From contig NZ_RDQF01000021.1 of NCBI RefSeq assembly GCF_004114425.1, positions 1 through 64,000 of the forward strand: 64,000 nucleotides of DNA. Reading direction: 5' to 3'. The notes beneath the pieces are model-generated. The model did no database searches and was not told the DNA's origin. It saw only the letters and a program-made list of their open reading frames with translations. Below are positions 29,138-38,928 of this stretch, piece after piece (within the stretch, counting starts at the first letter, position 1; each line of letters begins with the position of its first letter). Position numbers and translations under genes: made by a program. Source of the stretch: Bradyrhizobium vignae. Its GTDB lineage: Bacteria > Pseudomonadota > Alphaproteobacteria > Rhizobiales > Xanthobacteraceae.

Positions 29138-31465
29138 TCAAGCCGATCGCGACGACACGAGGGCGAGCTGGTCGTCAGGCATACGACGGCCATGCGAGGC
29201 GTTGAGCAATTGGCGGATTCGCACCGCCGGAACGGGCCGGCTGAACAGGTAACCCTGCCCTTCGGTCACGGTGCCGTCGGCGCTGATCAGCTCGAGCTGC
29301 TCGTTGGTCTCGATACCCTCGACCACGACGGACATCCCGAGGTCGGCGGACAGCCGCGCGACGCCGCGCAGCAGCGTCAACGGCCGGTCGGCATCGATGC
29401 CTTCGAGGAAGGAGCGGTCGATCTTCACTTTCTGCATCGGGAAATTGTGCAGGTAGCTGAGGCTGGAGTAGCCGGTGCCAAAATCATCGAGCGAGATGCG
29501 CACGCCGAGCGCGTGCAGTTGCGACAGGATGTCGTGCGTGAGCTGGGTGTTGCGCAGCAGCGAGGACTCGGTGATCTCGATCTCCAGTCGATGCGCCGGC
29601 AAGCCCGACACTTCGAGCGCGTAGCGGATTTCGCTCAAGACATCGCGCTGGTGGAATTGTTGCGGCGAGAAGTTGACGGCGACGCTGACGCTCTCCGGCC
29701 ACTTCATGCATTCCATGCAGGCGCGGCGCAGGATCCAGCGGCCGAGATCGACGATCAGGCCCATGTCCTCGGCGACCGGGATGATATCGACCGGCGAAAC
29801 CGTGCCGCGCACCGGATGATTCCAGCGCAGCAGCGCCTCACAGGTGGTGATCTTGCCGGACTTCAGATTGACCAGCGGCTGGAAGAACAGCTCGAATTCC
29901 TCGTTGGCGAGCGCCTTGCGCAGGTCGAGCTCGAGGATGCGGCGCGCCTCGACGGTCGCCGCCATCTCGTCGCGGAAGAAACAGAATGTGCCGCGGCCGT
30001 CGGCCTTGGCGCGATACAGCGCCATGTCGGCGTTCTTGAGCAGCGTATCGGCGCTGGTGCCGTCCGGCGAGGTCAGTGCGATGCCGACGCTGGCGCCGAT
30101 CTCGACCAGGTGATTGTCGATGCGATACCGCTCGCTCAACCGCTCGACGATGCGGCGGGCGAGCGCTGCGGCGTCCTCGGGCGTGTTGAGGTTCTGCTGG
30201 AACACGACGAACTCGTCGCCGCCGAACCGGGCGACGAAATCCTCGGGGCGCAGCATCTCGCGCAGGCGGTTGGCGACGGCGCACAGGAGCTGGTCGCCGC
30301 AGGGATGGCCCAGCGTGTCGTTGACCTGCTTGAACTGGTCGAGGTCGATGAACAGCAGCGCGGAGAGCTGCCCCGCGTCGTGCGAGACAGCCAGCAGGTG
30401 CTCGATTTCGTCGCGAAAATTGACCCTGTTCGGCAGGGCCGTGAGGTCATCATAGCGCGCGAGGTGACTGATCTTGGCTTCGGCATTGCGCCGCTCCGTA
30501 ATATCCTCGAGCAGCAGCACCGCTCCTCCGTCCGCCATCGGCTGAACGGTCCAGGACAGCGACCGATTTCGCTCGATGTTCGTATCGACGGTGATGATCT
30601 CATTCTCCCGCGAACTCTCGAGGCCAGCGATGATCTGCTCGCCGTTCGCAGCCGAGATGGCCCCGGCTTTGACACAGGCGGCGATGATGTCGCGTGCGCT
30701 GGCGCCGCTCTGCGGCAGATTATCGGGCAGGCTCATCATCGCGGCGAAACGGTGATTCATCACCGCGAGCTGCCCGTCGAGGTGGAACATGCAAAGCCCG
30801 TGCGGCATGTTGTTCAGGGCAGTATCGAACTGACCCGCGAGCGCCGACTCGCGCTCACGCGCCACCACGGCTCCCATGAATATCCTGTGGAGGTTGGCCG
30901 AGAGCTGCATGATCGCGAGCAGGAAGGCAGCACTCACAACGGCCATTGCGATATAGTAGGGCGTGCCGCGCCACGCCAATGCCAAGACCGCCGGGGTGAA
31001 GATGAGCACCGCCTGAAAATGGAAGATCGACGGTCGTCCGTACGCCCTTCCCGCTCCCCCTGCGGCAATGCCTGTAGTGACCGACAGAGCAATCATATGT
31101 GAGACCGCGTCGTCGGTAGCGAGCAGGGTCGTGCCGCACCAGGTGCCAATCGCAGCGGCCTGGATCATCGCCCCGATTTGATAGCGCGTCTGCCAGCGTT
31201 TGGCCGCCTCGGCGGTCACGTTCGACTTGCGCGCCTGATAGCGGCGCAAATCGATCGCCCGCACCGATCCGGCCAAGACGAGAAACGCCACACACGCCCA
31301 AACGAGGGGCTCGCCCGTCTTCAGTGCCGTCAGTGCAGCACCGATCGATACGAAGATGAGCCCGGCCAGCAGTGGTCCCGGCGCTTCAAAGAGCGAATCG
31401 ATCTGCGCTGCCGGGTTGACCGGCGGCGGCTGCCCCTGCTCTCCGCTCTGGCTTGCGAACTGCAT
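29138..31465 (-). CDS. Membrane-bound GGDEF-EAL cyclic-di-GMP enzyme
   Basis: 775 residues. About five or six transmembrane helices lie in 30-195, followed by a PAS-like region (about 215-325). The GGDEF domain has an intact site, RFGGDEFVVF, near 415, and the EAL domain has CEALLRWNHP near 541, with later LDDFGTGYSSLSYL and VVEGIETNEQLE. Both synthesis and hydrolysis of cyclic-di-GMP are possible from the motifs. It would sense a membrane or cytosolic cue and set motility or adhesion. It lies between tolB and the FeeM-like gene in the same direction. Confidence 0.92.
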   Translation of the reverse strand: MQFASQSGEQGQPPPVNPAAQIDSLFEAPGPLLAGLIFVSIGAALTALKTGEPLVWACVAFLVLAGSVRAIDLRRYQARKSNVTAEAAKRWQTRYQIGAMIQAAAIGTWCGTTLLATDDAVSHMIALSVTTGIAAGGAGRAYGRPSIFHFQAVLIFTPAVLALAWRGTPYYIAMAVVSAAFLLAIMQLSANLHRIFMGAVVARERESALAGQFDTALNNMPHGLCMFHLDGQLAVMNHRFAAMMSLPDNLPQSGASARDIIAACVKAGAISAANGEQIIAGLESSRENEIITVDTNIERNRSLSWTVQPMADGGAVLLLEDITERRNAEAKISHLARYDDLTALPNRVNFRDEIEHLLAVSHDAGQLSALLFIDLDQFKQVNDTLGHPCGDQLLCAVANRLREMLRPEDFVARFGGDEFVVFQQNLNTPEDAAALARRIVERLSERYRIDNHLVEIGASVGIALTSPDGTSADTLLKNADMALYRAKADGRGTFCFFRDEMAATVEARRILELDLRKALANEEFELFFQPLVNLKSGKITTCEALLRWNHPVRGTVSPVDIIPVAEDMGLIVDLGRWILRRACMECMKWPESVSVAVNFSPQQFHQRDVLSEIRYALEVSGLPAHRLEIEITESSLLRNTQLTHDILSQLHALGVRISLDDFGTGYSSLSYLHNFPMQKVKIDRSFLEGIDADRPLTLLRGVARLSADLGMSVVVEGIETNEQLELISADGTVTEGQGYLFSRPVPAVRIRQLLNASHGRRMPDDQLALVSSRSA

Positions 31466-31721
31466 TTGGTTTGTACGCGCGTCCTGTTCGGCGCGTAGTC
31501 TTACCGAGCCGAGATGAAGCTTTCCTGAGGGAACATCGTTAAAGCCGAGTTGTTTTTCGGCAATAGCGAAGCGATTTCTTCTTACATATCAAGCAGCTAG
31601 GCAAGCCTTGCCGGGCACAAGGTGAAGGAAGTCTTGCCCTTCGCAACGAACGCGGAAAAATCGGCGCGCTTTTTCGAAAACATCGCGCGTCTGAACACGC
31701 GATGCTTCAACTGCGATGTTG

Positions 31722-33110
31722 TCAGCCCGACGTGGAGGACAGCAGCGGCGACCATGCCGGGTCGGAGGCGAAGCCCGGTGTCGGCACCTTCAGCTCGTTG
31801 CGGCCGGAGATGTCGACGCTGTAGAGCGAAGGCCCGCTGTTGCCGCCGGGATCGCGGAAGAACATCAGCACGCGGCCGTTCGGCGAGAAGGTCGGACCTT
31901 CATTGTGGAAGCCGGAGGTGAGCAGCCGCTCGCCGGAGCCGTCCGGCTTCATGACGCCGATCGAGAACTGCCCGCCGCCTTGCCTGGTGAAGGCGATGTA
32001 ATCGCCCTTCGGCGACCACACCGGTGTCGAATAGCTGGCGTTGGTGTCATCCTTGGAGAAGGAGATGCGCTGCGCCTGTCCTCCGCCTGCCGCCATCACA
32101 TAGATCTGCGACCTGCCGCCACGATCGGACTCGAAGCAGATACGGCTGCCGTCCGGTGAGTAAGACGGAGACGTGTCGATCGCCGGCGTGTCGGTGAGAC
32201 GCGTGGTCGAGCGCGAGCGCAGATCCATCACGAACAGGTTGGAATTGCCGCCCTGTTGCAGGCTCATGATGACGCGCTGGCCGTCCGGCGAGAAGCGCGG
32301 CGCAAAGGTCATGCCGGGGAAGTTGCCGACGATCTCGCGCTGGCCAGTCTCGATGTTGAAGAGATAGACCTTCGGATCGCCCTGGCCGAACTCCATGTAG
32401 GTGATCTCTTGCGAATTCGGCGAGAAGCGCGGCGTCAGCACGAGGTCGGAGCCGCGGGTCAGGTAGCGCACATTGGCGCCGTCCTGGTCCATCATGGCAA
32501 GCCGCTTGACGCGGCGCTCCTTCGATCCGGTCTCGTCAACGAACACGACGCGGCTGTCGAAATACCCCTTCTCGCCGGTCATGCGCTCGTAGATCTGGTC
32601 GGAGATGATGTGGGCGATGCGGCGCCAATATTCCGGCGACGTGAAATATTGCTGTCCCGCGAGCTGCTGGCCGGTGACCACGTCCCACAGGCGGAATTCG
32701 GCCTTGAGGCGGCCGTCCGGCTGCCGCGTCATGCGGCCGGTGACGAGGGCCTGCGCGTTGATGGTCTTCCAGTTCTGGAATTGCGGTGCGACGTCGATGT
32801 TGCTGATGCGCTCGATGAACGCAGCCTGGTCAATCGGCGCGAACAGGCCCGAGCGCTTCAGGTTGTTGGTGATGACCTGTGTGACGCCGTTGCCGACGTC
32901 GCCGTCGGACGGGGAGCCTGGCACGAAGCCGGAGATCGCGATCGGGATCGGCTGGAATTCAGTGGGATCGATGCGAAGCCGCGGCTGACTCTGGGCGAAG
33001 GCGTGGCCGCCCCCGAGCATGGCAAGCGCCGATCCGGTGACGGTCATAAAGCGGCGGCGGGTGATCGATCGGGCGTCATTCATTGCAAAATTCTTTTGTT
33101 CGGATGTCAC
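31722..33110 (-). CDS. tolB: Tol-Pal system protein TolB
   Basis: 462 residues from a GTG that overlaps the tolA stop (GTGA). The ATG at 33083 (MNDARSITRRRFMTVTGSAL) is an equally good start and places a Tat-type twin-arginine signal (RRRFM) nearer the N-terminus. The mature protein has the TolB N-terminal domain and a C-terminal beta-propeller with repeats such as SPDGQRVIMS, SPDGSRICFES and WSPKGDYIAFT. TolB shuttles between TolA and Pal in the periplasm. Export by Tat rather than Sec is a notable point. Confidence 0.94.
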   Translation of the reverse strand: MTSEQKNFAMNDARSITRRRFMTVTGSALAMLGGGHAFAQSQPRLRIDPTEFQPIPIAISGFVPGSPSDGDVGNGVTQVITNNLKRSGLFAPIDQAAFIERISNIDVAPQFQNWKTINAQALVTGRMTRQPDGRLKAEFRLWDVVTGQQLAGQQYFTSPEYWRRIAHIISDQIYERMTGEKGYFDSRVVFVDETGSKERRVKRLAMMDQDGANVRYLTRGSDLVLTPRFSPNSQEITYMEFGQGDPKVYLFNIETGQREIVGNFPGMTFAPRFSPDGQRVIMSLQQGGNSNLFVMDLRSRSTTRLTDTPAIDTSPSYSPDGSRICFESDRGGRSQIYVMAAGGGQAQRISFSKDDTNASYSTPVWSPKGDYIAFTRQGGGQFSIGVMKPDGSGERLLTSGFHNEGPTFSPNGRVLMFFRDPGGNSGPSLYSVDISGRNELKVPTPGFASDPAWSPLLSSTSG

Positions 33111-34066
33111 AACATATCTTTCAGACCGAAGGTCATCGGAATGAGCTTCCAGCTCTCATACTGCTGCTTCGGCATGAACGAATAGACCTGGCACTGCACG
33201 ATGGCGCGCTTGGCGCTCTCGGCAACCGCCTGAGCGATCGACCGCGACGGTCCCCTCACCGCGATGACGATGGGCTCGGACGCCAGCGATCCGTCGATCT
33301 TCATGGGAATGTCGATGTCGGCCTCGTATTGATCGGCGTCCTGGCCGTTGTAGGTGGGCGTGAAGCAGCGCTTGACCGCGCCCTGGAATGCACCGCGCCA
33401 GGTCGCGACATTGTTGGCGGCCGTCCCGGTCGCCGCCCCCAGAGAGGCCGACGCATTCAGCGCCGTGCCGGCAAGTTCGTGCCGGGTCGCGGCGCGCTTG
33501 TCGAGATCGCGCTGGATCTGCGCGGGATCGAAGGTGCGCTCCTTCGGCTTCGGCTGCTGCTGCGGCTGCACTGCCGCGACCTTCTGCTCCACGGGCTTGG
33601 GCGGCGGCTTCTTGGTCTCCAGCTTCTTCTGGAGCTCGGCGATCGGATCTTCCTTGGCCGGATCAGGCTTCTTTTCCTGCGGCTTCGGCTCTTCCTTCGG
33701 CTTGGCCTCGGCGACGGGCTTCGGCGGCTCGGGCTTCTTCTCCACCGGCTTCTCGACCGGCTTCGGCGGCGGCTCCGGCTGCGAATTGGTCTTGATCAGC
33801 TCTTTCTTCTCGGTGACCTTGCCGACCGCGTCTTCCTCCGGCTTGGCTTCCGCGATCTTCTCGACCTTGGGCTTCGGCTCTTCTTTCTTGCCGGTCTTCT
33901 GTCCCGCCATCATCTTGGCGAGCTGATCGGTGGAGATGATGTCGACCGGAAGCGACTCCTCCGGCGCGATGTAGGCCTTGCTGCTAAAGGTAAGGAGGCC
34001 CCATCCCAGCACCAGGACATGGAGGGCAATCGACGCAACGAGTGTCTTGTCGACGTTCACCTTCAC
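33107..34066 (-). CDS. tolA: Tol-Pal system protein TolA
   Basis: 319 residues. One N-terminal transmembrane helix (about 7-26) is followed by a long Lys/Glu/Pro-rich region (about 55-190, for example KPVEKPVEKKPEPPKPVAEA). The C-terminal domain contains WRGAFQGAVKRCFTPTYNGQ and SEPIVIAVRGPSRSIAQAV, the TonB-like fold that contacts TolB and Pal. TolA converts proton-motive force from TolQR into outer-membrane constriction. The gene lies 4 bp after tolR and overlaps tolB by four bases. Confidence 0.92.
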   Translation of the reverse strand: MKVNVDKTLVASIALHVLVLGWGLLTFSSKAYIAPEESLPVDIISTDQLAKMMAGQKTGKKEEPKPKVEKIAEAKPEEDAVGKVTEKKELIKTNSQPEPPPKPVEKPVEKKPEPPKPVAEAKPKEEPKPQEKKPDPAKEDPIAELQKKLETKKPPPKPVEQKVAAVQPQQQPKPKERTFDPAQIQRDLDKRAATRHELAGTALNASASLGAATGTAANNVATWRGAFQGAVKRCFTPTYNGQDADQYEADIDIPMKIDGSLASEPIVIAVRGPSRSIAQAVAESAKRAIVQCQVYSFMPKQQYESWKLIPMTFGLKDML

Positions 34067-34070
34067 GGCT

Positions 34071-34523
34071 TCAAGATCCCTGATCCGCTTCCGTGACGAG
34101 GGCCAGCTTCTTGAATCCGGCGCCGGACAACAGGCCCATCACCTTGGCCACCGTGCCGTAATCCGCCTTCTTGTCGGCGCGCAGATAGATGCGCTCCTCG
34201 AGCCCGCCGCGCGCGTCCGTGATCGCCTTCAGCTTGGGTATCAGCTCGTTGATCGCGATCTCGGCATCGTTGATGAACACCTTGCCCTTGATGTCGACCG
34301 ACATCTGGATCGGCTTCTGGTCGTTGTTTTCGAGGCTCTTGGCCTGGGTCTGGGGCAGGTCGAGCGGCACGCCGACCGTCAACATCGGCGCGGACACCAT
34401 GAAGATGATGAGCAGCACCAGCATCACGTCGACCATCGGCGTGACGTTGATCTCGGCCACGACCGGCTTGCGCCGGCCGCGGCGTCCACCGCCGCCGGAC
34501 GAACTCGCAACGTTCATGGCCAT
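34071..34523 (-). CDS. tolR: Tol-Pal system protein TolR (ExbD family)
   Basis: 150 residues. The N-terminal part is basic and Gly-rich, then VAEINVTPMVDVMLVLLIIF carries the single transmembrane helix with the essential proton-path aspartate (MVDVML). The periplasmic domain includes LRADKKADYGTVAKVMGLL. TolR forms the proton channel with TolQ. It lies between tolQ (44-bp gap) and tolA. Confidence 0.95.
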   Translation of the reverse strand: MAMNVASSSGGGGRRGRRKPVVAEINVTPMVDVMLVLLIIFMVSAPMLTVGVPLDLPQTQAKSLENNDQKPIQMSVDIKGKVFINDAEIAINELIPKLKAITDARGGLEERIYLRADKKADYGTVAKVMGLLSGAGFKKLALVTEADQGS

Positions 34524-34566
34524 GATCGCGTGCCCAAATTGCCCTTCACACTATACATGCCGTCCG

Positions 34567-35283
<717 letters not shown>

Positions 35284-35756
35284 AAGCAGTATCCTCTCAA
35301 GGCGATCGTTACCTAACGTCATTCGGCCAGCAAATCGCTGCCTGTATTCCCGAACAGCCGCGCTAGTACCGGCGCGCGGGCCAGCAAGCCCGCTCAAAGC
35401 CTTGTCATTCTGAGGTGCAGGGCTGGTCCAAAGGCTCGTCCAAAGCCGGCCGCCTGCATTCCCCGCCAAGATGTCAAAACTAAGGGCCTCGACACGGCTT
35501 CGGGCGCGACTGTCCGCTCTTACCAGAGCCCGGCGATAGTTAATGCGGGGTTACCGGCCACGAATTTGGCTGCCGGAAAGGCAGGCAGCGCAGGGGGATG
35601 GCGGCGGGCGGCCATGGCTCGTGTCCGGACGCACCGCATCGTCGAAGCGACGCTGCGCTGCGTCCGCGGCATAAGTTCCACGCGCACGTGCAACCGAGGG
35701 AACCTCCCTCGCCCCGGAATTATTGTCCGGAAAATGACTTTCGGCGAGCCCCTGCC
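35284..35756. other. 473-bp divergent intergenic region, tolQ / DUF2231 gene
   Basis: The stretch must hold the promoter of tolQRAB on the minus strand and of the DUF2231 gene on the plus strand. Short open frames are present but none has recognisable similarity or a good ribosome site. No repeat or RNA gene was found by eye. Confidence 0.4.
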
Positions 35757-36278
35757 ATGACCATCAACCCAAAGACGACCGCCGCCATCGGCGATCACCC
35801 GCTCCACCCCATGCTCATCCCGTTCCCCGTCGCGTTCCTGGTTGGCGCGCCCATTGCCGATCTGGCCTTCATCGGAACCGGCGACGCTTTCTGGGCGCGC
35901 GCCGCGATGTGGCTGATCGGCGCCGGCATCGTCATGGCGCTGGTTGCCGCCGTAGCCGGATTTGCGGACTTCCTGAGCGAGCCGCGCATCCGCAGTCTCA
36001 ATGACGCCTGGTACCACATGGCCGGCAATCTCACGGCCGTCGTGCTGGCACTGGTCAATTTCTATCTTCGCTACGCGCAAGGTGCTGCGGAGGCTGCGAT
36101 CAAGCCGTGGGGCGTGGTGCTTTCGCTGATCGTGGTCGGCATCCTGCTGTTCACGGGATGGAAGGGGTGGGAGATGGTCTACCGGCATCACGTCGCCGTG
36201 CTGGATGCACCGGGCCAGACCAGCTCGGAGCCGGCCACGCCGCCTCATGGCGGCGAAAGCCACCGCCGCGCCGCCTAA
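35757..36278 (+). CDS. DUF2231 domain membrane protein
   Basis: 173 residues from the ATG at 35757 (MTINPKTTAAIGDHPLHPML). Four hydrophobic helices and the signature HPLHPMLIPFPVAFLVGAPI define DUF2231, a family of small inner-membrane proteins of unknown function. Histidines in the first helix suggest possible metal or heme contact, which is unproven. The TAA stop (36276-36278) is provided by the first bases of the 104-bp repeat, copy 2. Confidence 0.85.
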   Translation: MTINPKTTAAIGDHPLHPMLIPFPVAFLVGAPIADLAFIGTGDAFWARAAMWLIGAGIVMALVAAVAGFADFLSEPRIRSLNDAWYHMAGNLTAVVLALVNFYLRYAQGAAEAAIKPWGVVLSLIVVGILLFTGWKGWEMVYRHHVAVLDAPGQTSSEPATPPHGGESHRRAA

Positions 36279-36378
36279 AGCGCGATGAGATTTGGATGAA
36301 TCGTCATCGCGCTTTAGCTTGTTGTTTACGCATGATCTTTCCGGAAAACCGCTTCGCACTTTTCCGGATCATGCTTTA
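36275..36378. repeat. 104-bp repeat, copy 2 (inverted relative to copy 1 at 28111)
   Basis: Exact reverse complement of 28111-28214. It starts CTAAAGCGCGATGAG at the stop codon of the DUF2231 gene and ends CCGGATCATGCTTTA, 13 bp before the stop codon of the convergent acetyltransferase gene. It has the same two hairpins as copy 1 and the same orientation relative to the gene it abuts. Confidence 0.9.
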
Positions 36379-36391
36379 AGCGAAGGACGTC

Positions 36392-37159
36392 TCAGGCGGC
36401 CGAGGCGGACTCGGGGCAGTTGGTCAGTCGCGCAGGATTGCCGACCGCCGTGCAGCCAGCGGGGACGTCGCTCGTCACGACAGTGCCGGCGCCGATCTTT
36501 GCGAGATCGCCGATGCTGATGTCGCCGAGGATGCTTGCGCCCGCGCCGATGTAGACGCCGCAGCCGATGCGCGGCGAGCGCGCCGGCAGTTCGCTGCTGC
36601 GGCCGATGCTGACGTTCTGAAGGATGGTGACGTCGTCGCCGACGACGACGTCGGCGCCGATCACGATGCCGGTGGCGTGATCGAGATACACGGCGGACCC
36701 GATGCTGGCCGTCGGATGAATACTGACCTGGAGCAGGTTCGACGCCTCGTTCTGAAACAGCAGCGCGGCATCGCGATGATCATGGCGCCAGAGCCAGTTC
36801 GAAACGCGCCAGGCCTGCAGCGCGATGTACCCCTTGTAATGCAGCAGTGGCGGCAGCAGGTCGGCGACGGCGGGGTCGCGGCGCGCGATGGCCAAGAGGT
36901 CTCGGCCGGCCGCTTCGATCAAGTCCGGCTCGCCCCCAAAGGCGGCGCGGCAAAAAGCCATGAAGCGCACGCGCTCCGTGGCGTTGCTCGCAAGCCGCCT
37001 CCCGATGAGATCGGCCAGGGCCGCGGCGAAATCATCATGAGCGAGAATGGCACCGGCGACGGCTTTGCCGAAAACAGGATCGGCATTGGCCGAGCGCTGC
37101 GCCTCGTCGCGAACCTTTTGCCAAAGGCTGTCGCTACCCGCCATAGCAGCTTCCGCCAT
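36392..37159 (-). CDS. Serine acetyltransferase-like (CysE family) hexapeptide transferase
   Basis: 255 residues from the ATG at 37159 (MAEAAMAGSDSLWQKVRDEA). The helical N-terminal CysE domain covers about 10-140 and the left-handed beta helix about 145-245, with LDHATGIVIGADVVVGDDV containing the catalytic Asp-His pair. In typical CysE the loop LGGTGK...RHPKI follows; here it reads IGRSSELPARSPRIG, so the loop is altered and the substrate-site His is Ser. CysE makes O-acetylserine for cysteine synthesis; the changed loop leaves the true substrate open. It is convergent with the DUF2231 gene. Confidence 0.75.
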   Translation of the reverse strand: MAEAAMAGSDSLWQKVRDEAQRSANADPVFGKAVAGAILAHDDFAAALADLIGRRLASNATERVRFMAFCRAAFGGEPDLIEAAGRDLLAIARRDPAVADLLPPLLHYKGYIALQAWRVSNWLWRHDHRDAALLFQNEASNLLQVSIHPTASIGSAVYLDHATGIVIGADVVVGDDVTILQNVSIGRSSELPARSPRIGCGVYIGAGASILGDISIGDLAKIGAGTVVTSDVPAGCTAVGNPARLTNCPESASAA

Positions 37160-37286
37160 CGTCGCTCCGCTCGCCTGTGCCGTGACGGCGAATATAGGCG
37201 GTCCACATCGAGGCGCCAGTCTCGCCTTCGCGACGTGCTTGCTGTCGGCCGCGGGGCCTGACGATCGAGGCGCTGTACAAGCCAAA

Positions 37287-37317
37287 CCGCCCGCCTGCGG
37301 GTCACGCAGACGGGCGG
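37287..37317 (-). terminator. Terminator-like hairpin after the DUF2852 gene
   Basis: CCGCCCG (37287-37293) pairs with CGGGCGG (37311-37317) and an inner CTGCG/CGCAG stem extends it after a one-base mismatch. On the minus strand TTTGGCTT follows. Confidence 0.6.
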
Positions 37318-37380
37318 CTCGGGGCCATCAGGACTTTGGGGGCATGCGCCTGAAGGCTTTGAGAGGTGCGAACCTTCAGA

Positions 37381-37872
37381 TCAGCCTTGCTGCTGGTCGG
37401 TCGGCGGCGGGGTCGGACGTGTCCGGTGCTGCGCCATGAACTGGTCGAACTCTTCCTTGTCCTTGGCGTGGCGCAGACGGGTCAGGAAATCCTTGAACTC
37501 GCGCTGCTCTTCCTCGAGGCGCTGCAGCGTCTCGGCGCGATATTCGTCGAAGGCGCGGTTGCCGGAGGACGGCGGGCCGAAGCCAAAGCCGAAGCCGCGG
37601 CGCTCCATGCGGTCACGCATGCGATCCATCTTGTACTGCATCCGCTCCATCTTGTTCTGCCAGCGATCCTGATGGCTCCAGCACGACATTCTTCTGCTCC
37701 CGAGTGTGAAAAAGAGAAGGGCAAGTCCGATCGGCCACCAAATGATGAAGCCGAGAATGGTCACGGCGATCCAGCCGGGATGCCAGGGCGTATCGAGCAT
37801 GCCGGGACGCTCGTACTGTTGGTATTGGTCCGAAGGGCCGCGCCATCGATTGACATCAGCGGTGTAGGCCAT
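37381..37872 (-). CDS. DUF2852 domain protein
   Basis: 163 residues. One transmembrane helix (about 34-56, IAVTILGFIIWWPIGLALLF) is followed by a coiled-coil-prone basic segment rich in Met and Arg (KMERMQYKMDRMRDRMERRG), a FGFGFGPPSSGNRAFDEYR motif and a further helix (EEQREFKDFLTRLRHAKDKE). This matches DUF2852, an alphaproteobacterial inner-membrane family of unknown function. A near-perfect palindrome 36-54 bp upstream also occurs at the start of the TetR gene at 38734, suggesting control by that regulator. Confidence 0.85.
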   Translation of the reverse strand: MAYTADVNRWRGPSDQYQQYERPGMLDTPWHPGWIAVTILGFIIWWPIGLALLFFTLGSRRMSCWSHQDRWQNKMERMQYKMDRMRDRMERRGFGFGFGPPSSGNRAFDEYRAETLQRLEEEQREFKDFLTRLRHAKDKEEFDQFMAQHRTRPTPPPTDQQQG

Positions 37873-37907
37873 TTCCCATCTCCATCACGGCATGCGCGCC
37901 GTTGTGA

Positions 37908-37926
37908 ATGTAAATAACATTTACAT
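37908..37926. promoter_or_regulatory. Candidate TetR operator upstream of the DUF2852 gene
   Basis: ATGTAAAT-AAC-ATTTACAT is a perfect 8-bp inverted repeat with a 3-bp centre, placed in the promoter position of the DUF2852 gene. A closely similar 19-bp palindrome overlaps the start codon of the adjacent TetR gene. Confidence 0.65.
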
Positions 37927-37993
37927 AGCTAGACCATCCCGCGATTTTGTCAAGCTGGCCGCGAGACACGCCCGCGTGATTATTTGCGCAATC

Positions 37994-38734
37994 TTATTTC
38001 GGCTTGCCCCAGGGGCCGCCGGGCGGGACTCCCGAACCGGAGGGAGCCTCCGGCGGCACCGGCGGCGGCTCGGCACTCTTGCCGGCCGGACGGCGGTCAA
38101 TCGGGAAGCCGAGCCCGCGCAGATAGATCAGCACCTCGGCCTCCAGCAGCTCGTCCGGCGACATCGGCAGCTTCCGCCGCGCTGCATCGCCACGCGAGAA
38201 CAGCGAGGCGACGCCATGCGACATCGACCAGATGTGCAGCGCCATCATCATCGCCGGCGGACGGGGAGTGCCGGGCGGCGTCAGCGCGGCGAGGCGCTCG
38301 GCGGCGGCACGGATGATGTTGAAGGCCCGTTCACTGGCCGCCTGGAGTGCCGGATTGGCATCGACCGGCACGCCGGATTCGAACATGGCATTGTAGAAGG
38401 CGGGCTCCTCGCGGGCGAAGGCGAGATAGGCCTTGCCGACACGTTCGAACGCGGTGACCGTGTCGGGCCGCCCGTCATCCCAAGCCGCGGACAGGCGCGC
38501 CTCGAACTGCTCGAATCCACGCTGGGCGATCGAGGACAACAGCTCGTCACGGTCGCGGAAATGCCGATAGGGCGCCGCTGCGCTGACGCCGGCCATGCGC
38601 GCGGCATCGGCAAAGGTGAAGCCCGCCGCGCCCTTCTCGGCGATGAGGCCGAGAGCGGCCTGCAACAGGGCCTCCTTCAGATTGCCGTGGTGATAGCCGC
38701 GCTCGGCGCGGCGCTGCTCCTTGCGCCAGCTCAT
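37994..38734 (-). CDS. TetR/AcrR regulator with WHG-type C-terminal domain
   Basis: 246 residues. The basic YHHGNLKEALLQAALGLIAE start and the helix-turn-helix FTFADAARMAGVSAAAPYRH define TetR. The C-terminal part (AFYNAMFESG, MMMALHIWSMSHGVASLF) resembles the WHG domain. The start codon lies inside a 19-bp palindrome similar to the one before the DUF2852 gene, so the protein probably represses itself and that gene. The ligand is unknown. Confidence 0.85.
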   Translation of the reverse strand: MSWRKEQRRAERGYHHGNLKEALLQAALGLIAEKGAAGFTFADAARMAGVSAAAPYRHFRDRDELLSSIAQRGFEQFEARLSAAWDDGRPDTVTAFERVGKAYLAFAREEPAFYNAMFESGVPVDANPALQAASERAFNIIRAAAERLAALTPPGTPRPPAMMMALHIWSMSHGVASLFSRGDAARRKLPMSPDELLEAEVLIYLRGLGFPIDRRPAGKSAEPPPVPPEAPSGSGVPPGGPWGKPK

Positions 38735-38751
38735 GTGAACGACCTTTACAT
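38733..38751. promoter_or_regulatory. Candidate autoregulatory TetR operator
   Basis: ATGTGAAC-GAC-CTTTACAT, extended to CATG at both ends, matches the 37908-37926 palindrome in spacing and in most arm positions. It overlaps the translation start of the TetR gene. Confidence 0.6.
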
Positions 38752-38807
38752 GAGCCGGGCGTGAAGGTCACTAGCGGCGATGAGGCAGAATTAACTCCGT
38801 ATTCTCC

Positions 38808-38892
38808 GCAGTCATTCCGGGACGGCTCGAAGAGCCGGACCCGGAATCTCGAGATTCCGGATCCGATGCTTCGCATCGCCCGGAATGACTGC
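38808..38892. repeat. Intergenic palindromic repeat (GTCATTCCGG type)
   Basis: GCAGTCATTCCGG at the left end and CCGGAATGACTGC at the right are perfect inverted ends. Inside, CCGGAATCTCGAGATTCCGG is self-complementary and GATGCTTCGCATC forms a further hairpin. It resembles 43387-43457 and sits between the divergent-side TetR promoter and a YciI gene end. Confidence 0.75.
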
Positions 38893-38928
38893 AGGACCCC
38901 AACGGCCCCGCAAAGACCTCACCCGAAG

